Source: Alphaproteobacteria bacterium
GTDB lineage: Bacteria > Pseudomonadota > Alphaproteobacteria > Micropepsales > Micropepsaceae
Assembly: GCA_024236055.1 (NCBI GenBank)
Contig: JACKLF010000005.1
Coordinates: 62,001-126,000, forward strand
Direction of reading: 5' to 3'
DNA length: 64,000 bases
This document shows, piece by piece, positions 38,368-47,961 of the stretch. A program made the translations under genes and the position numbers. Within the stretch, counting starts at the first letter, position 1, and every line of letters starts with the position of its first letter. The notes under the pieces are model-generated. The model did no database searches. It was not told the DNA's origin and saw only the letters and a program-made list of their open reading frames with translations.

Positions 38368-39732
38368 CTATCGTTGCTGGCGCGCCATGGCTCCGGCCGC
38401 GCCGATGATGTCGCTGGCGCGCTGCCAGTCGGACGTGCCCTGGTTGAGCCCGCCACGCGCGCGCATGGCAAATACCAGTGCCCGCTGCATGTCGCCGCCA
38501 TGATAATACAGTTCGGCGGTCGACAGGTCGGCCATCGGCTTGTTGTTCAGGGTGCTATAGGCCTGGGCTGTTTCATACCAGGTAAACATGTCGTCATTTT
38601 CCGCCAGAAGGGCGGCTTTCAGGTTTTTCAGCGCGTCCCCCGCCAGCGAGGCATCGTCGGTGGCCAGCTGGGCGGTGGCCAGTTCCTGGCGCAGCAAGGG
38701 CGCGCTGGGGCGCAGGTCCACCGCTTTCTGGTAATCGGGAATGCCCTCGCGGGGGCGCGCCATGCTGACATAGATCTGCCCGCGCACCTCGTAGAAATAG
38801 GGGTTGTTGGGCTCGTCCTTGATCAGGCTGTTGATCTCGTCCATCGCCTTCTTGAAATCGGGCTGGCGCATATAGGCCATGGCGCGGGCATAGCGCGCGG
38901 GCGCCGAGGTGTCGGACGTCGGATAGCGGCGCAGCGCCTCCTTCACCGGCAGGACATAGCCGGCCAGCTTGGCCTGGACCATTTCAAACGTGTGCACGCT
39001 TTGCGGCGAATCCTGCACCTCGCGATAGGGCGAGGAATCGACCATGTCCTGCAGGTCGGCGACGCGATCCTGGCCGGTGGGATGGTCGACCGCGAACTTG
39101 TCGATCTTGTAGGCGCTCATCGCCTCTTCCTGGGCGAAGCGCTGGAAGGTGTCGTACATGCCGACCGGCGACTGGTGCGTGGCCAGAAGAAGCTTGGCGG
39201 CGATCTGGTCGGCGGTGGATTCCTGCACCCGGCTGAAGGCGGCGAACTGGGCCATGGCCATCGACTGGCCCATCTGCATCAGCGCCAGGCCCGCTTCGCC
39301 CGCGCCCGCGATCATCGCGGCGATGCCGGCGATCAGCGACACCATCATCGGGATCGAGGCCTTGCGCATCGCGTAATAGGAGCGGGTCAGGTGACCGGCG
39401 GAAATATGGCCCGTCTCGTGCGCCATCACGCCGATCAGCTCGTTGGGCTTGCGCAGCCACAACAGGATGCCGGAGAAGATATAGATGTCCGCGGGCTGGG
39501 TGGCGAAGGCGTTAATTTCGGGGCTGCCCATCAGGTAGACATGGACATTGTTCACGTCCAGCCCGGCGGCCTTGGCCAGCGGCATCTCGTAGCTGCGCAG
39601 CATTTCCTCGGTTTCGGTGTCGCGCAGCACGCTCATGCCCTGGGCCTGGGCGGGCAGCACGACGGCGGCCAGCGTGGATGCCATGCCGGCCGCGAACACA
39701 AGGGCGCGCAGGGATCGAATCGGTTTGGGCAC
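38368..39732 (-). CDS. Periplasmic M48 metalloprotease with TPR repeats (BepA-like)
   Basis: A 454-residue protein with signal peptide (AQA cleavage, residue 30), an M48 protease domain and a C-terminal TPR solenoid. Zinc ligands are HETGH (105-109) and Glu in VQESTADQIAA. The TPR part includes ARYARAMAYMRQPDFKKAM and YYHGGDMQRALVFAMRARGG. By analogy with BepA it assists or degrades outer-membrane proteins stuck in assembly. The GTG at 39732 is preferred: AAGGAG lies 8 bases upstream and the signal peptide follows at once. It is co-directional with dsbA. Confidence 0.92.
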   Translation of the reverse strand: MPKPIRSLRALVFAAGMASTLAAVVLPAQAQGMSVLRDTETEEMLRSYEMPLAKAAGLDVNNVHVYLMGSPEINAFATQPADIYIFSGILLWLRKPNELIGVMAHETGHISAGHLTRSYYAMRKASIPMMVSLIAGIAAMIAGAGEAGLALMQMGQSMAMAQFAAFSRVQESTADQIAAKLLLATHQSPVGMYDTFQRFAQEEAMSAYKIDKFAVDHPTGQDRVADLQDMVDSSPYREVQDSPQSVHTFEMVQAKLAGYVLPVKEALRRYPTSDTSAPARYARAMAYMRQPDFKKAMDEINSLIKDEPNNPYFYEVRGQIYVSMARPREGIPDYQKAVDLRPSAPLLRQELATAQLATDDASLAGDALKNLKAALLAENDDMFTWYETAQAYSTLNNKPMADLSTAELYYHGGDMQRALVFAMRARGGLNQGTSDWQRASDIIGAAGAMARQQR

Positions 39733-39922
39733 GCGTGAAACTCCTTGAAGGGCTCTGGCCAGCGGCGCCGCGGCCAAAACAGCCCATCTGGCTCATGCAA
39801 ATCTGGCCCAACCCGGGCCAGACGGTATGGGTTGGAACACCCAAAAGCAAACGCGGCTTTCTTCCGCCGCCCCGGTCGGGCATATAGGGACCGCAATCGC
39901 GGTTCCCAATTACAGGCTCTTC

Positions 39923-41329
39923 ATGCGTCGCACACTTGCCTTTCTTGCCATGCCCCTGCTGCTTGTGGGCGGGTGCAGCACCATGCGCTCGGTCAGCGAC
40001 GGGGTGACCTCGACGCTGGGCTTTGGCGGCGACGAAAACACCGACCGGGGCGAGGCGACCTCGACCGCCCAGCACACCGGCATGACGGTCGCCGACGAGC
40101 CGCTGGCCGCGCGCGCGGGCGCGCGCGTGCTGCAGGAAGGCGGCAGCGCGGCCGATGCCGTCACCACCATGTTTTTCACCCTGACGGCGACCTATCCGGT
40201 CGCGGCCGGGCTGGGCGGCGGCGGCATCTGCATGGTGCGCGATGCGGGCGCGGCGCAGGTGACCGAATACGACTTCCTGGCGCGCGCGCCATCGGGCGGC
40301 GGCAGTTTCGCGGTGCCCGCCGCGGTCTATGGATTCCACGATCTTCAGGGCGCCCACGGCGCGCTGCCCTGGCAGCGCATGGTCGCGCCGGGCGAGGCTT
40401 ATGCCGCCACCGGCTTTCCGGTGTCCGAGGCGCTGGGCACGCGCCTGGCAGATGCGATCAACGTGGTGCGGCTGGATGCGGTGCTGGCCGCAGAATTCCT
40501 GGACGAGTCCGGCCAGCCGCGCGCCAACGGATCGGTGGTGAGCAATCCCGAGCTTGCCGAGACGCTGGGCAAGGTGCGCCTGGCCGGCAATGACGGCTTC
40601 TACAAGGGCGAGGTGGCCAGCCGCATCGCCAGCTATTCCGCCGCCCAGGGCGGCGCCATCACCCTGGCCGAAATGGCCGGCGTGAACGACCAGCAGGGTC
40701 CCGCAAGGGCCCGCCGCGTGGGATCGCTGACCGCCTGGCTGCCGGGCCCGCGCACCGGCGCCGGCGCCTTCAGCAGCTCGCTGCTGGACAATCTGTCCCG
40801 TGCCCAGGCGGCCGGCCAGAACGGGGAGGGCGCGGTGATGACCGCCGCCCGCCAGTCCCTGACAGCCTTCGGCCTGACCAGCCTGCCCAGGGACATGGGC
40901 TCGACCGGCTTTGCCGCCGTCGACGCCAAGGGCCAGTCGGCGGCCTGTGCGGTGACGCTCAACGGGCCCTTCGGGTCGGGCCGCACGGCGGCGGGCACCG
41001 GCGTGACGCTGGCCGCGTCGCCGGCGGCCAGCCAGGCCGGGCTTTCCGGCGCCTTCCTGGCGCCGCTGATCGCCACCAACGGCAACGGGGTCGCGCTGGC
41101 GGGCGCTGGCGCGGGCGGCCCCAACGGCACCGCCGCGGCGGCCTATGCGCTGCTGGAGGCGGCGGGCGGGCGCCTGCTCAGCCGGGCCACGCTGCGCTCC
41201 ACCGGGGCTGCGCCCTTCGACACGGTGAACATGATTTCCTGCGAGGGCGGGATCTGCGTGGCGCTGCCCGATCCGGGGGCCCATGGCCAGGGCGCCGCGC
41301 CCGATCCGGGTGTCCAGCCGCCCGACTGA
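39923..41329 (+). CDS. Divergent gamma-glutamyltransferase-like lipoprotein
   Basis: A 468-residue Ntn-hydrolase-family protein with a lipoprotein-type signal (LLVGGCST, Cys near residue 18). GGT-like stretches are AARAGARVLQEGGSAADAV, YPVAAGLGGGGICMVRD and TLNGPFGSGRTA. It is shorter than usual (about 580), and the position of the catalytic Thr (TTHYSVVD in E. coli) reads STGFAAVD, so autocleavage and transferase activity are doubtful. Glycine-rich segments replace parts of the small subunit. The ATG at 39923 begins the signal peptide. It may bind or process gamma-glutamyl or amide substrates in the envelope, but this is an inference. Confidence 0.75.
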   Translation: MRRTLAFLAMPLLLVGGCSTMRSVSDGVTSTLGFGGDENTDRGEATSTAQHTGMTVADEPLAARAGARVLQEGGSAADAVTTMFFTLTATYPVAAGLGGGGICMVRDAGAAQVTEYDFLARAPSGGGSFAVPAAVYGFHDLQGAHGALPWQRMVAPGEAYAATGFPVSEALGTRLADAINVVRLDAVLAAEFLDESGQPRANGSVVSNPELAETLGKVRLAGNDGFYKGEVASRIASYSAAQGGAITLAEMAGVNDQQGPARARRVGSLTAWLPGPRTGAGAFSSSLLDNLSRAQAAGQNGEGAVMTAARQSLTAFGLTSLPRDMGSTGFAAVDAKGQSAACAVTLNGPFGSGRTAAGTGVTLAASPAASQAGLSGAFLAPLIATNGNGVALAGAGAGGPNGTAAAAYALLEAAGGRLLSRATLRSTGAAPFDTVNMISCEGGICVALPDPGAHGQGAAPDPGVQPPD

Positions 41330-41348
41330 CCGCTGCAGAGAAGCCAAG

Positions 41349-41377
41349 AAAAAGGGCGCCTTTCGGCGCCCTTTTTT
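41349..41377. terminator. Bidirectional intrinsic terminator between the GGT-like gene and rne
   Basis: AAAAAGGGCGCC (41349-41360), loop TTTC, GGCGCCC (41365-41371) followed by six T. The perfect GC stem with A- and T-tracts on both sides suits the two convergent genes. Confidence 0.88.
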
Positions 41378-41397
41378 ATTCACGTCCGTTAGGCGCG

Positions 41398-44191
41398 TTA
41401 TTCGCCGCTGAAGGTCCGCTGCCACCACCCCTTGCGGACCGGCTTGGCCGCATCGTCCGAAGCGGCAGCCTGGTCGTTCTCGGCCGGCGTGGTGTCGGGA
41501 ATGTCGTCGTTCAGCGACCAGACCGGCGTGGAAGGGCTGCCCGGCGCGGCGGGGCCGTCCGTCGGCGTGGTGTCGATCTCATCGGCGATGGCGCCGAAGC
41601 GGTCTGTCTCGGCGGCCTGGGCGGCCGACGCGGGCTGGGCAGAGCGGGGCGCACGGCGGCGGCGCGAGCGGCGTGCCGGACCGTTGCCGCCGTTCTGATC
41701 GGCCTGTTCGGCGGGCTGCTGGCCGCCATCCGCCTGTGCACCTTCAGCCTGGGCCGTCTCCCCGGACGCCTGGTCGCCGGATACCTGGCTGTCGGCGTCG
41801 CCCTGCTGGGCGTTCTGGTTTTCGCCATCGCGGTTCTCGCCTTCCCGGTTCTGGGAACGGCGACGGCCGCCCCGGCGGCCCCGGCGGCGATTGCGGTAGC
41901 GCGAGCGGCGTCCGCCGCGCTGATCGTCTGCCTCGCCCTGGTTTTCGCTGTCCGCCTCGGCGGCGCTGTCGTCCTGGGTCTCGGTCTCCTCGGAGGTCTC
42001 TTCTTCTTCCTCCTCTTCCTCGACCTCTTCATCTTCGACGATCTCCGGCTCGTCGGACGGGGCGAAGCCAGCCTCGATGCCCACGGCCTGCGGCGCGCGC
42101 GGGCGGTCGGCGGGATTGCGCTGGCGGGTGCGTTCGATGTCGAAGGCGCCGGCCGCCAGGCCGTCGGTGGGCACGAAGGTGATTTCCATCTCGTGCTCGG
42201 ATTCGATGCGGCTGAGTTCGTCGCGCTTCTGGTTCAGCACATAAATCGCCACGTCGTTGGCGATCTTGACCGTTACGGCGGCGGCGCGGTTCTTTTCGCC
42301 TTCCTCCTCCAGCGCGCGCAGCACGCGCAGCGCGGTGGATTCCACCGAGCGGATCAGCCCGACGCCCGCGCAGTGCGGGCAGGTGACGGTGGAGCCGGCG
42401 ATGACGCCCGCGCGCAGGCGCTGGCGGCTCATTTCCATCAGGCCGAACTGGCTGATCTTGCCGATCTGCACCCGGGCGCGGTCGTTCTTCACCGCATCGC
42501 GCAGGCGCCGCTCGACCTCGCGGTCGTTGCGGTTCTCCTCCATGTCGATGAAGTCGATCACGATCAGGCCGGCCAGGTCGCGCAGGCGCAGCTGGCGGCC
42601 GATTTCCGTGGCCGCTTCCAGGTTGGTCTTGCGCGCCGTCTCCTCGATCGAATGTTCGCGCGTGGCGCGGCCCGAATTGACGTCGATGGCGACCAGCGCC
42701 TCGGTCTGGTTGATGACGATATAGCCGCCCGACTTCAGCGTGACGGTGGGCGAGAACATGGAATCCAGCTGGTTCTCGATATGCATGCGCTGGAACAGCG
42801 GCACCTTGTCCTTGTAGTGATGGACATGGCGCGCATGGCTCGGCATGAGCATGCGCATGAAATCCTTGGCGTTGGCATAGCCATCGTCGCCCTCGACCAC
42901 GATGTCCTGGACATCCTTGGTGTAGAGGTCGCGGATGACCCGCTTGATCAGGTCGCCTTCCTCATAGACGCAGGCCGGGGCGTTGGAACTGAGCGTCTTC
43001 TCGCGGATCGTGTCCCACAGCCGCAGCAGATATTCGTAGTCGCGCCGGATCTCCAGCTTGGTGCGGTTTTCGCCCGCGGTGCGGATGATCAGCCCCATGC
43101 CGTCGGGCAGGTCCAGCCCCTGGGCGGCGCTTTTCAGGCGCTTGCGGTCGGCGGCGTTGGTGATCTTGCGCGAAATGCCGCCGCCGCGCGGGGTGTTGGG
43201 CATCAGCACGCAATAGCGGCCCGCCAGCGACAGATAGGTGGTCAGCGCCGCGCCCTTGTTGCCGCGTTCTTCCTTGACCACCTGCACCAGGATGATCTGG
43301 CGGCGCTTGATGACTTCCCTGAATCTTGTAGTGCTTCTTGCGCACCCATTTCTGGGTGGGGCGGGGGGCCTGCAGCGCCTGGCTGTCGCTTTCCGCTTCC
43401 GCCGCTTCGCCGGATTCATTTTCATCGGCGAAATCGCCCACCGCCTGCTCCGGCGAGGGCTGGGGGCTGACGGGCTCGATCTCGCCCTCATTTTCCTCGG
43501 CCGCCTGGGCGGCCGCCACGTCGGCATCGCCGCCATAATCGGGCAGGTTTTCGGCGGCGGCTTCCGGCTTGGTCAGGGCCGCGGAATCCTCGTCCGCGTC
43601 GTCGTCCTCGCCGTCCGCGTCCGCGCTGTCCGCTTCGGCCTGGGGACGGCCCTTCTGGTTGTCGAAGACGCCGTCTTCGTCCTCGTCATCGGCCTCGTCG
43701 GCGCTGTCGGCGGGTTCGTCTTCCTCGGCAGAGGCTTCCAGCGGGACCAGCGGCGCCATCTCGCTGGTTTCCTCGTCACCGGCATCGGCGTCTTCGGCGG
43801 TTTCGTCTTCCTCTTCCTCGTCGGTAGCGCCGTCCGCGGCCGGGCTGTTGCGCTTGCCGGTGATCTCGAAGGATTCGATCTCGTCTTCCTGGCGGCGGCG
43901 GGCTTCGGCTTCCTGCTCGGCCAGCAGCGCCTGACGGTCGGCGACGGGAATCTGGTAATAGTCGGGGTGGATTTCCGAGAAGGCCAGGAAGCCCTGGCGG
44001 TTGCCGCCATATTCGACAAAGGCCGCCTGCAGCGACGGTTCAACCCGCGTCACCTTGGCCAGATAGATATTGCCCTTGAGCGGCCGCTTCGAAGCGGCCT
44101 CGAAATCAAATTCCTCGACCCTGGAACCATCCAGAACGACCACCCTGGTTTCTTCCGGGTGGTTGGCGTCGATAAGCATGCGTTTGGTCAT
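41398..44191 (-). pseudogene. rne: rne, ribonuclease E, frame broken by one extra base as given
   Basis: RNase E is the core endonuclease for mRNA decay and rRNA/tRNA processing. The N-terminal part from the ATG at 44191 (MTKRMLIDANHPEE, GGAGA upstream) has the S1 domain interrupted by a long acidic insertion, as in alphaproteobacteria. The frame breaks after KKHYKIQ, where CAGGGAAGTC should read CAGGAAGTC: an extra G in the three-base run at 43317-43319. The rest continues in frame with ISRKIT, catalytic LVAIDVNSG and LIVIDFIDME, the zinc link CPHCAGVG, and an acidic and Arg-rich scaffold tail. Without the extra base the protein is 930 residues. A homopolymer sequencing error is the likely cause. 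Confidence 0.9.
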
Positions 44192-44378
44192 GAAAGTCTC
44201 CGGGTCGCGCCTGTGGCGGCTCGCTCCGCTGGGCGGCGAGCGCTGGGCCATTACGGCGCGCATTGTTGTGGAAAGCGGTGGGCGCGGATCCCTTCGTCAA
44301 AACGGCCCGCAGACCTTTTCGGTCTACGGCCGGCACAGCGTCGGAAGAGGGCGCGAAATCGTCAGTCATTCTACTTCT

Positions 44379-44454
44379 GGCCGGAAGGCCATGTTTGGCG
44401 GCCCGATGGGCCATTTGGGGGCCCTGCGGGCCGATGGGCTGGCCCGAGGGCCAG
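44379..44454 (-). promoter_or_regulatory. Array of short GGCC-type hairpins in the rne leader
   Basis: Four successive small stem-loops: GGCC-GGAA-GGCC (44379-44390), GGCCC-GAT-GGGCC (44400-44412), GGCCC-TGC-GGGCC (44420-44432) and CTGGCCC-GA-GGGCCAG (44439-44454). A further AGACC-TTTTC-GGTCT hairpin lies nearer to the gene (about 44311). All would be in the 5' leader if rne transcription starts upstream. A role in autoregulation is inferred by analogy with the structured rne leader of enterobacteria. Confidence 0.4.
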
Positions 44455-45003
44455 GAAAAGCGTGGGCCGCATGGGCCCGGATAAAGGCTCCGGCGTTGCA
44501 ACACGACGAGAAGCCTGCACGCCCCGGCGGCTGGCGTGCGGTTCACGCAATGGCGCGGCGGGAAATCGGCTGGGCCTTTGCGGAATCGCTCGCCCCTGCC
44601 GGACAGAGTTTTGTAGGGCCCGCCTGCCGTTTCAACAAGGATATTCTGTTCGTCCCGCCCGGATTGGTACCGCGAAATCGGACGCCCGGGGGACACATCT
44701 ATATTTGGCCTATGTTTCGGATGGCGTGTTCCGAAATGGCCCGGACCGGCGTGGCAACGATCCGGTCCAAATCGGTTCGTACCCGGAGAGGTTCCACGCG
44801 GAACTCTAAACATTTCAAATCATGAAAATAATTTATGCTGCACTGCGATGCATAGGGTGCCATTTAACGTTCTGTAACTGTAATTTCCTTGCTTACAAAA
44901 GTGCATTTGGCCAGAATAATTCCAAGTACAGTACAAGTATTGAATTAGAATATTCGACTGACGCAAAATAGACGTGAAATTATCACACTTCATTCGCCGC
45001 GTT

Positions 45004-45043
45004 ATTTCGGGCCGGTTACTGTATTGTACTTCTCGCCCGAAAT
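45004..45043 (+). promoter_or_regulatory. Inverted repeat upstream of the TonB-dependent receptor gene
   Basis: ATTTCGGGC (45004-45012) and GCCCGAAAT (45035-45043) are a perfect 9-base inverted repeat with a 22-base loop, followed by TTTTAG. It could be an operator or a leader hairpin; it lies about 116 bases before the TTG start. Confidence 0.4.
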
Positions 45044-45159
45044 TTTAGCTTTCCCCTCAAGAACAGCGCAGCTGCAGCACGGCGACGGCAATTGCCGTTC
45101 GGCGGCCGGTGCGCCCGGTTCACCACCGTCCCGATCGGGACCCTTAGGGGAATATCCAC

Positions 45160-47883
45160 TTGTCGAAATCGAAACTGACTTTGAAGCCCGCCCTGTTCCT
45201 GGGCGCGGCATCCTTGGCCATGTGCGCCTTTGCCGGCGCCGCCCTGGCGCAGGAAGCCACCGAAACGGTCGTGGTGACCGGATCGCGCATCGCATCGCCC
45301 GATGCGGTGGCCGCCGCCCCGCTGACCGTGGTCTCCGCCGCCGACATCAGCCAGACCAAGGCCGCGACGCTGGAGCAGACGATCAATCGCCTGCCGTCCA
45401 TGACCCAGACCAATTCCAGCAACGACCAGAACTCGATTTCGCCGGGCGGCATTTCCACCGCCGACCTGCGGGGGCTGGGCACCGAGCGCACGCTGGTGCT
45501 GATCGACGGCCAGCGCATGGTCTCGACCTTCGTGTCGGGCGCCCAGGGCCAGGACCTGCAGAACATTCCGGTCGGCCTGATCGACCGCGTGGAAATCCTG
45601 CGCGACGGCGCCTCGCCGATCTATGGCGCCGACGCGATCGCCGGCGTCATCAACATCATCACCAAGAAGGATTTCCAGGGCCTGCAGCTCAGCGGCGGGG
45701 CCGGCATTTCCACCCATGGCGACCACGCCACCAAGCAGCTTTCGGCGCTGCTGGGTGCCCAGACCGCCAATGCCGGCGTGATCGCCGGCATCCAGTACAC
45801 CACCGAGGACCCGGTGCGTCAGGGCGCGCGCACCTGGGCCGGCGGCGGCGATGGCAGCGCGAACCTCTACTCCTATTCGTCCGCCGTGCCGCTGGGCCGC
45901 TTCCAGGATACCGTCACCAAGCAGATCTATTGCGGCAATGCGTCGAACACGCTGACGCCCGCGACCAGCTGCGGCCTGTTCAACACCGCCAACGACCCGG
46001 ACCTGATCCAGGGCCGTTCGGTGCTGAACGCCAACCTGCAGGCGCATTACGACATCAACGATCACCTGACCGTCTACACCAGTTCCTTCTTCACCAACCG
46101 CAAGTCGGATGCGGTCCTGAACCCGGAACCGGTGGGCGATGTCTATCCCTCTGCCAAGTGGCTGAGCGGCATCGTCATTCCCGCCTCCAATCCCAACAAT
46201 CCCACCGGCCACGACCTGGCACTGCGCAAGCGCCTGTATGAAGTCGGCGACCGCGTCTTCGACGACAATGTGAACACCTTCCAGGAACGCGTGGGCGTGA
46301 AGGGCGATCTGGCGGGCTGGCACTTCGATGCCGGCTATCAGTATGGCGAATCCGACTCCAGCGACTACACCCATGGCGCGGTCAACCTGACCCACATTCA
46401 GGAAATGGTTGGCGCCATTCCGTGCGAGCCGGGTGCGCCCGCCGGATGCGGCGGCGTGATGATGGCGGGCCTGAATTCGCTGACCCCCGACCAGGCCAAA
46501 TACGCCCAGTATGTCGGCATGGACAATTCGCGCTATGCGCAGAACATCGCCTATCTGGATGTCACCGGCTCGCTGCCCTTCGGGCTGCCGGCCGGCAATA
46601 TCGGCGTGGCGGTGGGCGGCGACTGGCGCCGCGAGGGCGTGCAGGCCATTCCCGACGCGCTCAAGCAGACCGGCGACTTCGCGGAAGGCACCTCGCTGCC
46701 GACGCAAGGCCACTACGACGTCTCGGAAGTCTATGGCGAACTGTCGATCCCGCTGCTGAAGGACGCGCCGCTGGCCGAAGACCTCAGCATCGACCTGGCG
46801 GGCCGCATTTCCCAGTATTCGAACTTCGGCAATGCCAATGTCTACAAGGGCAGCTTCAACTGGCAGGTCAATGACGTGGTGCGGCTGCGCGGCGGCTATG
46901 GCACCGGCGTTCGCGCGCCGCAGGTCGGCGGCGAGCTGTATCTGGGCGCCAACCAGAGCGCGGACGGATTCTCCGATCCGTGCGTGGGGCCGACGGATGC
47001 CACCACCATCGCCAACTGCCGCACCGCGATCGGTCCCACCTACGATCCGGCGACCTTCACCCAGGCCGTGCCGCAGCTTTCGGCGGCGCGCGTGGGCAAT
47101 CCGAACCTGAAGCCGGAAACCTCGAACCAGTGGAACCTGGGCGCGGTCATCACCCTGGACCAGTTCGTGCCGGGCCTGTCGGCGACGGTCGACTACTACA
47201 ATATCCACATCAACAACTACATCACGCTGATCGATCCGGGTTCGGCGGTGTCGCTGTGCTATGGCTCGGTCGGGTTCTCCGATCCCAACTGCCCCAATAT
47301 CGGCACGCGCAATGCGGTCAACGGTGCGCTGACCAGCTATACCGAGCCCTATACCAACCTGGGCTACATCCGTACCGACGGTGTCGATATGGGTGCGACC
47401 TGGAACACCACCGATCCGATCGGCGCGCTGGAAGGCTGGGGCCTGGGCCTGTCGACCCAGTGGACCTATCTGAACAACTACAAGCAGCAGAACCTGGACG
47501 GCACCGTGACCCAGTATGCGGGAACCTATTCGGAAGGCGCCATCAGCTATGGCCAGCCGAAGTGGAAGGGCCTGTTCAGCGCCCGCCTGAGCATGCCGGA
47601 CGCCGGTCCCAGCTTCGAACTTGTCGAGCGTTTCATCGGCCAGACCTATGTCAACGACATCTATGGCGAGACGCCGGACGAGCCCGGTTACAATGTGCCG
47701 GCGCTTGTGTTCACCGACATCAACATCAACGTCCCGGTCGAGAATTACGACTTCAACTTCGGTGTCGACAATCTGCTCGACAAGGACCCGCCGATCGCGC
47801 TGGACCCTTATGTGCAGAGCCTGTCGAACCAGTATGACTTCGTCGGCCGCTTCTTCTATCTGCGCGGCACGGTCAACTTCTAA
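45160..47883 (+). CDS. TonB-dependent outer-membrane receptor
   Basis: A 907-residue outer-membrane transporter powered by TonB-ExbBD. Signal peptide residues 1-30 (AGAALAQE), then a TonB-box-like ETVVVTG, a plug domain (STADLRGLGTERTLVLIDGQR, RVEILRDGASPIYGADAIAG) and a beta-barrel with the NPNLKPETSNQWNLG and VDNLLDKDPP motifs, ending in the aromatic VNF. The large barrel and plug signature fit the family common in oligotrophic alphaproteobacteria for plant sugars, peptides or metal chelates; the substrate cannot be told. The start is TTG with AGGGG 9 bases upstream. A strong terminator follows. Confidence 0.93.
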   Translation: MSKSKLTLKPALFLGAASLAMCAFAGAALAQEATETVVVTGSRIASPDAVAAAPLTVVSAADISQTKAATLEQTINRLPSMTQTNSSNDQNSISPGGISTADLRGLGTERTLVLIDGQRMVSTFVSGAQGQDLQNIPVGLIDRVEILRDGASPIYGADAIAGVINIITKKDFQGLQLSGGAGISTHGDHATKQLSALLGAQTANAGVIAGIQYTTEDPVRQGARTWAGGGDGSANLYSYSSAVPLGRFQDTVTKQIYCGNASNTLTPATSCGLFNTANDPDLIQGRSVLNANLQAHYDINDHLTVYTSSFFTNRKSDAVLNPEPVGDVYPSAKWLSGIVIPASNPNNPTGHDLALRKRLYEVGDRVFDDNVNTFQERVGVKGDLAGWHFDAGYQYGESDSSDYTHGAVNLTHIQEMVGAIPCEPGAPAGCGGVMMAGLNSLTPDQAKYAQYVGMDNSRYAQNIAYLDVTGSLPFGLPAGNIGVAVGGDWRREGVQAIPDALKQTGDFAEGTSLPTQGHYDVSEVYGELSIPLLKDAPLAEDLSIDLAGRISQYSNFGNANVYKGSFNWQVNDVVRLRGGYGTGVRAPQVGGELYLGANQSADGFSDPCVGPTDATTIANCRTAIGPTYDPATFTQAVPQLSAARVGNPNLKPETSNQWNLGAVITLDQFVPGLSATVDYYNIHINNYITLIDPGSAVSLCYGSVGFSDPNCPNIGTRNAVNGALTSYTEPYTNLGYIRTDGVDMGATWNTTDPIGALEGWGLGLSTQWTYLNNYKQQNLDGTVTQYAGTYSEGAISYGQPKWKGLFSARLSMPDAGPSFELVERFIGQTYVNDIYGETPDEPGYNVPALVFTDININVPVENYDFNFGVDNLLDKDPPIALDPYVQSLSNQYDFVGRFFYLRGTVNF

Positions 47884-47918
47884 GGCTGATTTTGATCGGG
47901 CTATCGCCTGAAACGCAA

Positions 47919-47953
47919 AAGGGCCGCGAGCAATCGCGGCCCTTCTTGTTTTT
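47919..47953 (+). terminator. Intrinsic terminator after the TonB-dependent receptor gene
   Basis: AAGGGCCGCGA (47919-47929), loop GCAA, TCGCGGCCCTT (47934-47944), then CTTGTTTTT. The 11-base stem is perfect. The convergent gene at 47962 lies just beyond, so it may act in both directions. Confidence 0.85.
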
Positions 47954-47961
47954 GGACAGGC

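Larger units (their letters stand above)
44192..45159. other. Long divergent intergenic region between rne and the TonB-dependent receptor gene
   Basis: This stretch of 968 bases has no recognisable gene on either strand. The rne side (44192-44480) is GC-rich with serial hairpins that would lie in the rne leader RNA. The receptor side (about 44815-45060) is strikingly AT-rich for this genome and holds inverted repeats AGTACAGTACA (44925-44935) and TGTATTGTACT (45020-45030), which pair at 10 of 11 positions. Confidence 0.6.

Noticed and set aside
43238..44809. Plus-strand frame over the rne start and its upstream region
   Set aside because: Most of it mirrors rne; the remainder in the leader has no ribosome-binding site or family resemblance.
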